A program made the position numbers and the translations under genes. Under the pieces are notes generated by a model. It had not been told where the DNA came from and made no database searches. It saw only the letters and a list, made by a program, of their open reading frames with translations. Shown piece by piece: positions 1-5,720 of a stretch of DNA of 7,174 bases (within the stretch, counting starts at the first letter, position 1; every line of letters begins with the position of its first letter). This stretch comes from an uncultured Chloroflexota bacterium (GTDB taxonomy: Bacteria > Chloroflexota > Anaerolineae > Anaerolineales > Anaerolineaceae): the NCBI GenBank assembly GCA_902795255.1, contig CADBKS010000157.1, positions 1 to 7,174 on the forward strand. The letters are read 5' to 3'.

Positions 1-40
1 GGGGAGATTCGAACTCCCAAAACCTTGTGTCTGAAACAAC
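1..40 (-). other. tRNA T-arm-like sequence at the window edge (possible tRNA 3' remnant or att core)
   Basis: On the minus strand, positions 18-2 read GGGAG-TTCGAAT-CTCCC: a perfect 5-bp stem with a 7-base loop fitting the tRNA T-loop consensus TTCRANY. Upstream at class-I tRNA spacing lie a 5-base variable stretch (23-19) and a 7-base loop TTCAGAC (35-29). That loop is flanked by arms pairing at four of five positions, which would give anticodon CAG. No D-arm can be built further upstream, because that sequence is the kinase reading frame. So this is not an intact tRNA. It may be a tRNA 3' fragment, an attachment-site core, or coincidence inside kinase coding sequence; the acceptor stem would lie beyond position 1. 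Confidence 0.3.
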
Positions 41-551
41 AGTGTGGTCCATGGCCTCGTCGATGTATTTCAGCAGTGTCTCTTTTGGCTCGTTTTTTGC
101 GATGCCGGATATGTTTCGAAGGAGTTGCCGGGTATCATGCAGGGCTCGCTTTTGCTGCTGAATGTTTTCTTCGATGTATGTATAGTTTTGCCGCATCAGA
201 GCAAGCTCCACCGCCTGCTCCCTGTTTCTGGCTTTAGAGACAGAAAGGCTGATTGTGCTGTAAAATGTAAAAATCAGCAGGGATGAGAGAAACAGGGAAA
301 AAGGAATAAGCCCATGGCACCAGAAATTTTCGCTCCCTGAAAGAGATGAATGCGATGCAGCCCAGGGCTGTCCCGATCAGGGACATGATAGTCATGTGAA
401 CGATGTTGGACAGGCGGACATCAGCGATCGGAAGAAGGCGGGCAAGCGGTTCTGTCAGCAAAATGATCACAGCGTAATCGATAATGACAAACAGAATGCT
501 CAGGAAAAAAGCATAAAGCAGGTTCGCCCGGGAGTCGTTATCAGAACGCAT
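1..551 (-). pseudogene. AgrC-like sensor histidine kinase, frameshifted and cut by the window edge
   Basis: The protein would be a membrane sensor kinase that autophosphorylates on a histidine and passes the phosphate to a response regulator. From the ATG at 549-551, one frame gives two hydrophobic segments (about residues 11-32 and 50-70) and then stops at 234. From about 345 down to 1, a different minus frame stays open. It encodes a third hydrophobic segment (SLFLSSLLIFTFYST), then SKARNREQAVELALMRQNY, a helical linker and an H-box-like RALHDTRQLL with the histidine codon at 137-139, as in GHKL-type kinases. Dropping one base from the T4 run at 327-330 (A4 on the coding strand) joins the two halves. 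The ATP-binding domain lies outside the window. Only about three membrane segments are visible where the family often has five to seven, and there is no clear Shine-Dalgarno before the ATG, so the N-terminus may also be lost. A sequencing indel could explain the break. Confidence 0.7.
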
Positions 552-561
552 AAGCCGGTTA

Positions 562-1119
562 TCAGATCAGACCGCTGAATTTTGCGCGGGCGAAAGCAAT
601 GATCCCTTTAGCGTCCGTCATCTCACCGCTGACGATCCGTCTCTGAACTTCATCCGCAGGGATCCATTCGACGTTTATGAACTCGTCATCGTCCAGATCC
701 TGACTGCTTTTGGAAAGGTTTTTCGCGAAGAACAGATAGAGTTTCTCGTCCAGAACGCCGGGGGAGGAATAGATGAACCCCATGGGAACGATCTCGGAGG
801 AGGTGTACCCAGTCTCTTCCCGCAGTTCACGGCCGGCTGCGTGGACCGGTTCTTCGTTGGCGATCTTGTCAAGCTTTCCCGCCGGGATCTCTTCAGTCAC
901 CTGTTCGATGGCATAACGGTACTGCTTGACAAAGGCAATGCAGCCCTCTTCATTGACAGCCAGAATGGCAACGCCGCCCGGATGATGAAGGTGCTGTCTT
1001 TTGATCGTACGGCCGTCCGGCAGCAGGTGTTCATCCAGCCACAGGGGATATTTTCCTTCATAGATCACTTCCCGGTTCAGCAGTTTTTCCGTCAGTTCGC
1101 TGTCAGTATAAGTATTCAT
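562..1119 (-). CDS. NUDIX hydrolase, ADP-ribose pyrophosphatase type
   Basis: A cytoplasmic 185-residue enzyme likely to hydrolyse ADP-ribose or a related nucleoside diphosphate to AMP and a phosphorylated product, using Mg2+. The family is recognised from HHPGGVAILAV (about 45-55), VKQYRYAIEQVTEEIPAGK (64-82), the NUDIX helix with RELREETGY at 97-105, and the downstream IYSSPGVLDEKLYLFFAKNL. The NUDIX box is slightly odd: seven residues instead of five separate the first Gly (G81) from the Glu (E89), while the catalytic REx2EExG part is intact. The start at 1117-1119 is chosen because a GGAAAGG ribosome site lies 6 bases upstream; the longer frame to 1176 would begin inside a perfect hairpin. 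It lies downstream of the transporter operon on the same strand. Its stop is 10 bases before the start of the broken kinase, so the two may share a transcript. NudF is the closest well-known relative, but the substrate is not proved. Confidence 0.9.
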   Translation of the reverse strand: MNTYTDSELTEKLLNREVIYEGKYPLWLDEHLLPDGRTIKRQHLHHPGGVAILAVNEEGCIAFVKQYRYAIEQVTEEIPAGKLDKIANEEPVHAAGRELREETGYTSSEIVPMGFIYSSPGVLDEKLYLFFAKNLSKSSQDLDDDEFINVEWIPADEVQRRIVSGEMTDAKGIIAFARAKFSGLI

Positions 1120-1125
1120 AAGAGA

Positions 1126-1132
1126 CCTTTCC
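1126..1132 (-). promoter_or_regulatory. ribosome binding site that fixes the NUDIX start
   Basis: GGAAAGG on the minus strand lies 6 bases upstream of the ATG at 1117-1119. It supports this start over the in-frame ATG at 1174-1176, which has no such site and falls inside a hairpin arm. Confidence 0.7.
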
Positions 1133-1146
1133 AGTGGGTTGTATTG

Positions 1147-1178
1147 ATATGACGGCAGAGAAACCTCTGCCGTCATAT
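1147..1178. terminator. perfect 14-bp hairpin after the transporter operon
   Basis: The arms ATATGACGGCAGAG (1147-1160) and CTCTGCCGTCATAT (1165-1178) are exact inverted complements around a 4-base loop. The hairpin begins about 22 bases after the stop of the substrate-binding gene and ends 27 bases before the NUDIX start. Neither strand has a following T-tract, so a classical intrinsic terminator is not clear. It could be a weak terminator, a 3'-end stabiliser of the transporter mRNA, or an attenuating structure before the NUDIX gene. Confidence 0.5.
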
Positions 1179-1199
1179 TGATGTTCGTCAGATGATGAA

Positions 1200-2363
1200 T
1201 TACGGCTGGACAGATACCCAGTAATCGTAAACATCGTAGTAGTTTTCGTAGTAGTACTGCAGATCCAGGTCAAACTTCGGGATGGAATCGAAGGCAGGCT
1301 GTTCAACATCGGCCACAGGGGCGTTCGGGAACACCGGATAGGAACCGGCGGTGATGAACGGGGCAAGGCCTTCGCCGTGGCCATCGGCTTCACCGCAGAT
1401 CCAGCGGACGAAGAGTTTCGCGCCGTTCGGATGTTCGCAGTGGTCAGCGATCTGGGCGATCATGAAGCTGACAGCGGTGGTCGGGGTCTGGTCTTCAAAG
1501 TGAGCAGGATCGACACCCAGGACAAAGCCCTGCTGGTCGCGTTCGCGCAGTTTGGAGGAAACACCGTAGCCGAGAGGAGCATCGGTCATGCCTTTGGCTC
1601 CGCCGACAGCCTTCACGATGTTGGTGTTGGAGGTTTCGATGATGACGCCGTTCTTCGCGACGCGGTTGATCCAGGCATGGCCGGCGGTCGGTTCGTTGTC
1701 AGCCAGGGTGATGGGTTCACCGAAGACACGTTCGTAGTCAGCAGCCATCAGGTCAGCATATTTGATCAGGTTTTCGAACAGAACGATCAGGTCCGGTTCG
1801 CCATTCGGATCCAGGAATACGAATTTCCCGTTCCATTCCGGTTTGGTCAGATCCCACCAGGAAGTGATCGGCATTTCGGAGTACAGTTCAGTGTTGTAGT
1901 TCCACCAGTCGAGTTCGATAACGAACGGGGTGACGGTCAGATACGCGGGATCAACATCACCGAAAATATCTTCCGGATGATAGTTGTGCAGCAGACCTTC
2001 CTGAATGTAGTCCATGTAAATGCTGCCGCTCTGTTCCTTCGGCTGAAGGACGTCCGCGGTATGGATGCCGGCTTCGTATTCGCGGCTGAACTTTTCAAGC
2101 ATTTCGTTGATGCCCAGATCAAAGAAGTTCACGGTCATGCCCGGATAAGCGGCTTCGAAGCTTTTAGCTACCGTTTCATCACGGCCGGTGCAGCCATACA
2201 GGTTCACGATACCGCCTTCAGCAAGCGCTGCGGCATACAGTTCTTCGACGGATTCTGTTTTGTTCAGACCGTTTTCTTCGGCCCACTGATCATCAGCCAG
2301 CGCGGCCGCGCTGCATCCGAGGATCATGCAGAACGCCAGAAGCAGAGACAACAATTTTTTCAT
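1200..2363 (-). CDS. ABC transporter substrate-binding protein (AfuA/ferric-type, SBP_bac_6-like)
   Basis: The extracellular receptor of the importer captures the substrate and delivers it to the permease. Residues 1-23 form a secretion signal: MKK, a hydrophobic core, then two possible cleavage points. One is a lipobox-like ILGC at 14-17, which would tether it through Cys17; the other is ALA before Asp24. A lipid-anchored form would suit a Gram-positive cell. The mature part has family features: GGIVNLYGCTGRDE (50-63), a YPGMTVNFFD stretch (73-82), the ITSWWDLTKPEWNGKFVFLDP block (166-186) and GYGVSS (265-270). The length of 387 residues is somewhat longer than a typical 320-360. The extreme C-terminus is unusual: seven tyrosines within about 14 residues (369-381). 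An AAAGGAGT ribosome site lies about 5 bases upstream of the ATG. It is the last gene of the operon, 46 bases after the ATPase stop. Iron would be the default family guess, but the regulator suggests an organic ligand. Confidence 0.88.
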   Translation of the reverse strand: MKKLLSLLLAFCMILGCSAAALADDQWAEENGLNKTESVEELYAAALAEGGIVNLYGCTGRDETVAKSFEAAYPGMTVNFFDLGINEMLEKFSREYEAGIHTADVLQPKEQSGSIYMDYIQEGLLHNYHPEDIFGDVDPAYLTVTPFVIELDWWNYNTELYSEMPITSWWDLTKPEWNGKFVFLDPNGEPDLIVLFENLIKYADLMAADYERVFGEPITLADNEPTAGHAWINRVAKNGVIIETSNTNIVKAVGGAKGMTDAPLGYGVSSKLRERDQQGFVLGVDPAHFEDQTPTTAVSFMIAQIADHCEHPNGAKLFVRWICGEADGHGEGLAPFITAGSYPVFPNAPVADVEQPAFDSIPKFDLDLQYYYENYYDVYDYWVSVQP

Positions 2364-2388
2364 AATTCACTCCTTTTCTATTTTTACC

Positions 2389-2405
2389 AAGGCAACAGCT
2401 GCCTT
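2389..2405 (-). promoter_or_regulatory. intercistronic hairpin between ATPase and binding-protein genes
   Basis: A 6-bp perfect stem (AAGGCA at 2389-2394, TGCCTT at 2400-2405) with a 5-base loop sits in the only sizeable gap of the operon, just after the ATPase stop at 2410-2412 and before the binding-protein ribosome site. No U-tract follows on the coding strand, so termination is unlikely. Such structures often protect the 5' end of a processed transcript, letting the binding protein be made in excess. That role is inferred from position. Confidence 0.4.
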
Positions 2406-2409
2406 TAGT

Positions 2410-3540
2410 TTACTGTTCCAGAACAGCGGTCTTGATGAGCCTGCCGCTTTCTTTGGAGAATACGTTCAGGTGATCCGGATCGATCTTCAGGCCTACAGGG
2501 GCGTCGATCGGGTAATTCCGGATGCCGATCTCTTTGGCAAGAATGATCTCATCAGCCACTTTGACGTGGATCGTGGTATCCGCGCCCGCGGGCTGTATGG
2601 AGTAGACCGCGCCTGCCGTGGTGCCGGTTTCATTGATCCCGGTAATGCCGATTTTTTCCGGACGGATCCCCAGTACCACCGGGAAGGACGACCCGGAAGG
2701 AAGATCTTCCGTCAGGTATTCCTTGCCGAATCTCATCTGTCCCACCGGAGAATCCACGGTCATGCTGCCGTCCGAATTCATGGAGGCGGTACCGTCGATG
2801 AAGTTGATCCTCGGGTTCCCGATGAAATCCGCGACTTTCAGGGAAGCCGGATTCTGATATAGCGTCATCGGAGCGTCTACCTGCTCCAGGACCCCTTCGA
2901 AGAAAATGGCGATCCGGGTGGACATGGTCAGTGCTTCGATCTGGTCGTGGGTCACATAGATGATCGTGGTTCCCATCTCATGATGCAGACGTTTGATCTC
3001 CGAGCGCATATCCACTCGCAGTTTCGCGTCAAGGTTGGAAAGCGGTTCATCCAGCAGAAGGACTTTCGGCTGGGAGACGATGGCACGGGCGATCGCCACA
3101 CGCTGCTGCTGGCCGCCGGAAAGCTCGGAAGGGTACCGTTTTGCGAATTCCAGGATGCGCATCCTCTCCAGCGCGTCATTGACCCGCTTGCCGATCTCTT
3201 CCTTCTTAGCCTTTTTCACCTGCAGTGTGAAAGCTACGTTGTCGAACACAGTCATATGCGGCCACAGGGCGTAGGACTGGAAGACCAGGTTCATCTCACG
3301 GTTCCCCGGGTCTTCAAAGAAGAGCTCTTTAGCATTTACAACGGTCCTGCCGTCCATGGTGATGGTGCCGTTCTGCGGTTTTTCCAGACCCGCGATGACA
3401 CGGAGCGTCGTTGTCTTCCCGCAGCCGGAAGGGCCCAGGAGCGTCATGAATTCGCCGTCATTGACGGTCAGGTTCAGGTTTTTCAGGACGTGGTTGCTGC
3501 CGTAAAATTTGTCGATGTTTTTCAGTACGATATTGCTCAT
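2410..3540 (-). CDS. ABC transporter ATP-binding protein (ferric/PotA/FbpC-type)
   Basis: The cytoplasmic ATPase that powers the importer, working as a dimer against the EAA loops of the permease. All key motifs are visible: Walker A GPSGCGKT (36-43), Q-loop VFQSYALWPH (87-96, Gln88), signature LSGGQQQR (140-147), Walker B VLLLDEP (160-166), D-loop SNLDA (168-172) and the H-loop histidine in VTHDQ (His198). After about residue 240 comes a C-terminal beta-rich TOBE-like domain, including VVLGIRPEKIGI (288-299) and a final LKIDPDHLNVFSKESGRLI segment, as in the MalK/PotA/FbpC group. The length of 376 residues is normal. It starts 20 bases after the permease stop. The AAAGGAG ribosome site before the ATG is partly folded into a small hairpin, suggesting translation coupled to the permease. 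The family is certain; the substrate is not readable from this subunit. Confidence 0.96.
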   Translation of the reverse strand: MSNIVLKNIDKFYGSNHVLKNLNLTVNDGEFMTLLGPSGCGKTTTLRVIAGLEKPQNGTITMDGRTVVNAKELFFEDPGNREMNLVFQSYALWPHMTVFDNVAFTLQVKKAKKEEIGKRVNDALERMRILEFAKRYPSELSGGQQQRVAIARAIVSQPKVLLLDEPLSNLDAKLRVDMRSEIKRLHHEMGTTIIYVTHDQIEALTMSTRIAIFFEGVLEQVDAPMTLYQNPASLKVADFIGNPRINFIDGTASMNSDGSMTVDSPVGQMRFGKEYLTEDLPSGSSFPVVLGIRPEKIGITGINETGTTAGAVYSIQPAGADTTIHVKVADEIILAKEIGIRNYPIDAPVGLKIDPDHLNVFSKESGRLIKTAVLEQ

Positions 3541-3555
3541 AGGAGACTCTCCTTT
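3541..3555 (-). promoter_or_regulatory. ribosome site of the ATPase gene inside a small hairpin
   Basis: On the coding strand the sequence AAAGGAG-AGT-CTCCT runs directly into the ATG. AGGAG (3553-3549) can pair with CTCCT (3545-3541) around a 3-base loop, hiding the Shine-Dalgarno. The permease stop (3561-3563) is only a few bases upstream, so ribosomes finishing the permease would open the hairpin. This is a likely translational coupling device. The sequence is seen; the function is inferred. Confidence 0.45.
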
Positions 3556-3560
3556 GTTGA

Positions 3561-5417
3561 TCAGAAGCCCTGACTGATGTCAGCGTTGAAGAATTTGTTC
3601 GCGATCCAGTAAATCAGAAACACAATGAGGAACATCAGTGTCGCGACGACGTTGGAATACTGATCCATGCCGCCGGAGGTGTAGGAATAAGCCATATACG
3701 GAAGGGTCTGGGTCTTCGGTGAGATCAGGATGACCAGCAGGTCCAGTTCCTTCATCACGGCCATGAAGATCAGCATCAGGCCGCTCATAAAACCGTTTTT
3801 GGAAAGCGGCAGGATGATCCGTCCCATTCTGGTGATAAAGCGGGCTCCGGACATATGGGCGGCTTCTTCCAGCTCGGTACTGATCTGCAGCATATTTGCT
3901 GTTCCGGACCGGCTGGAGAACGGCAGGTTTTTGACCGCAGTCACCAGGACAAGCAGCGTGAATGTGCCGTAAAGCGACGGCAGCAGCGTGATCGTTTTTC
4001 CGAAGACCACAATGGTCTTTGCTTTGGCGAACATGGAAAGGTACATGGCACCGAAGGCAATGGACGGGATCAGGTAGGGGATGAAGACCAGCTGCTCGAC
4101 CAGGCGTCCGGAAAAGAGATGCCGGCCGCGGGAATTGACATAACCGATCATCTGGCCGCAGAAGGTAGCGATCAGGGAAGCGATGACCACCAGCTTGAGT
4201 GAGTTGCCCAACACCTGATAGAACTGCGGGTTGACCAGTACACCCGGCTCACTGTTGAAGATTTCGGGCGTGCCTTTGCCGAACCAGTAATGCAGGGTGA
4301 GGTTGCTCAGACTGAAGTCACCGAGCTTCAGCATCAGGCTCTGCAGGATCAGCGTACCGATAGGCATGATCACAGCGGCACAAAGGAAAAGGATCAGAAT
4401 GACGACGATCGGGATCCGGGCGCCTTTGAGCGAGAGAAGGGTCGAACGTCCGCCCTTACCGCCGATGGTGGCGTAGGATTTGCGGGTGCCGATGACCCGC
4501 TGGTTGATAAAGATCACGATGGCCGCGATGGCGATCAGGATCAGCGAGATGGCATAAGCCATATTGGTCTGCTGCTGCTTGATGTTGCTGTACAGCATGG
4601 TGGAAATCGTATAGTAACTGACCTTCATCCCCAGAAACGCCGGGACGCCGAAGGTCCCCATGGATTTGGAGAAGATCAGAATAAAGGCGGAAAGGATCGA
4701 GGGCAGGACCAGGGGGAAGGTGATCCTCCGCAGCATCATCAGGCGCGGGGCACCAATCACTTCACCCATTTCCTCCAGCTCGGAGTTGATCGACCGCAGC
4801 GACGCGGAAACCAACAGATACGCATAAGCATAGTAATGGATCGTCAGCACAAATATGATGGCCACCGGTCCGTACGCCAGCCATTCCGGGACAGTGATGC
4901 CCAGGTAGCTCAGCAAACCGGCGGATCCGCCGATCCGCGATGTTTTAAAGGTGCTGATCCACGCCATGGATTTGCACCATGAAGGGATCATATAGGGGAT
5001 GATCACCGCCATAGAGAAGAAGCCCTTCCATGGCAGATCGCTGCGCACCATCAGCCAGGCGATCAGCGAACCGACCAGGATACTCAGGACGGATACGCTG
5101 GAGGCGATCAGAAGCGAATGAAGGAGCGGCTTATACAGCATGTTCTGGGATACCTGGCTGTTGAACAGGCGCTGCCAGTAGTACAGCGTAAATTCACCGG
5201 CGGTCCCGTGAACCCGCTTTGCTTCAGACGGGGCGAGCTGAAATGTCGTGAAGACCATCTGCAGGAGAGGCCACACGACCAGAATGCCGAGCGCTACGAC
5301 TGAAATAAAAACGAGGATGTTGTAAGGATTCGTGAAGGCGTTTTTCAGCCAGTTGCCGAACCGTCTGCTTCTTGAGAAGGACGGCTGGCTGTCTAAATGA
5401 TCATCATTTGCTGCCAT
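3561..5417 (-). CDS. ABC transporter permease with two fused membrane domains (FbpB/SfuB-type)
   Basis: The membrane channel of the importer, 618 residues carrying both halves in one chain. After a polar cytoplasmic N-terminus (1-30), the first half has hydrophobic segments near 33-58, 100-124, 132-152, 182-204 and 234-256, then one near 286-305. The second half begins near 336-358 and continues with segments near 405-426, 441-462, 480-497, 541-565 and 588-607. Each half has the EAA-type coupling loop that docks the ATPase: EEMGEVIGAPRLMMLRRITFP (214-234) and EEAAHMSGARFITRMGRIILP (517-537). The conserved Gly and Pro positions are kept in both, so neither half looks dead. Large fused permeases of this kind are typical of ferric and AfuB-like importers. 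It is the first gene of the operon, with GGAG 7 bases before the ATG at 5415-5417, and is transcribed away from the AraC gene. Confidence 0.94.
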   Translation of the reverse strand: MAANDDHLDSQPSFSRSRRFGNWLKNAFTNPYNILVFISVVALGILVVWPLLQMVFTTFQLAPSEAKRVHGTAGEFTLYYWQRLFNSQVSQNMLYKPLLHSLLIASSVSVLSILVGSLIAWLMVRSDLPWKGFFSMAVIIPYMIPSWCKSMAWISTFKTSRIGGSAGLLSYLGITVPEWLAYGPVAIIFVLTIHYYAYAYLLVSASLRSINSELEEMGEVIGAPRLMMLRRITFPLVLPSILSAFILIFSKSMGTFGVPAFLGMKVSYYTISTMLYSNIKQQQTNMAYAISLILIAIAAIVIFINQRVIGTRKSYATIGGKGGRSTLLSLKGARIPIVVILILFLCAAVIMPIGTLILQSLMLKLGDFSLSNLTLHYWFGKGTPEIFNSEPGVLVNPQFYQVLGNSLKLVVIASLIATFCGQMIGYVNSRGRHLFSGRLVEQLVFIPYLIPSIAFGAMYLSMFAKAKTIVVFGKTITLLPSLYGTFTLLVLVTAVKNLPFSSRSGTANMLQISTELEEAAHMSGARFITRMGRIILPLSKNGFMSGLMLIFMAVMKELDLLVILISPKTQTLPYMAYSYTSGGMDQYSNVVATLMFLIVFLIYWIANKFFNADISQGF

Positions 5418-5423
5418 ATTCCC

Positions 5424-5459
5424 ACTCCGAAATCTTTATATATACTTTACCGACGGAGT
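5424..5459 (-). promoter_or_regulatory. operon ribosome site within an inverted repeat, and a candidate -10 box
   Basis: ACTCCG (5424-5429) and CGGAGT (5454-5459) form a 6-bp inverted repeat around 24 bases. On the coding (minus) strand the CGGAGT arm contains the GGAG ribosome site of the permease gene. The enclosed stretch is AT-rich and includes TATATA (5439-5444) and TATAAA (5435-5440), either a possible -10. Start sites from these boxes would leave a leader of only about 10-15 bases, so a promoter further up is also possible. In that case the repeat could fold in the mRNA and mask the ribosome site. No good -35 is visible. Confidence 0.35.
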
Positions 5460-5527
5460 CTGTATTGACCGTGGTGAGGGCTCAGGACTCTTATCGGGGT
5501 ACACGCAATTTAGCCGCGGATATTTTG

Positions 5528-5555
5528 ATCTTTATATTGATTCTACATGAATCAA
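5528..5555 (-). promoter_or_regulatory. candidate operator dyad next to a second -10-like box
   Basis: TTGATTC (5537-5543) and GAATCAA (5549-5555) form a perfect 7-bp dyad around TACAT. It abuts ATCTTTATAT (5528-5537), a 10-bp sequence repeated exactly at 5432-5441. On the minus strand each copy reads ATATAAAGAT and could serve as a -10 box. The dyad covers the place where a -35 element would sit, a common location for a regulator. No close match to the -35 consensus is present at normal spacing, as expected for an activator-dependent promoter. AraC proteins often bind direct repeats rather than dyads, so the protein that uses this site is uncertain. Confidence 0.4.
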
Positions 5556-5674
5556 CGCCGATTGTCTATAAAAAGAAGTTGCGCAGATATTAAATATTGT
5601 TGCGGTGGCAATAAAAGGCATTAGCGATACACGGCGAAAAAGACATTTAATTACGCCTTTTTTTGTGAATAACT

Positions 5675-5680
5675 TATAAT
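5675..5680 (+). promoter_or_regulatory. consensus -10 box, probable promoter of the AraC gene
   Basis: TATAAT matches the sigma-A -10 consensus exactly and lies in an AT-rich stretch 40 bases before the chosen start at 5721. The -35 region (TTACGC at 5651-5656, spacing 18) is weak. A start site near 5687 would leave the in-frame ATG at 5679 untranscribed, which argues for the shorter protein. Confidence 0.45.
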
Positions 5681-5720
5681 GATATGGAACTGCTGTTTAT
5701 TCGTTTTTGATGACATGCCT

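Noticed and set aside
1..73. A complete tRNA gene (CAG anticodon) on the minus strand
   Set aside because: T-arm and anticodon-like loops are at the right spacing, but no D-arm pairs and the upstream sequence is kinase coding frame. A CAG (Leu) tRNA should also have a long variable arm, which is missing.
1377..2408. Long plus-strand open frame opposite the binding-protein gene
   Set aside because: It is an antisense shadow: no family resemblance or ribosome site, while the minus frame has a signal peptide and clear homology.
4290..4982. Plus-strand frame rich in Asp, Gly, Gln and His
   Set aside because: It is antisense to the permease; its composition reflects reversed hydrophobic codons, with no recognisable domain.
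5606..5664. Intrinsic terminator ending in the T7 run at 5658-5664
   Set aside because: Only short stems can be formed (GGCG/CGCC around 17 bases, or AAAAGGC/GCCTTTT around a very long loop), and no gene ends upstream on the plus strand.
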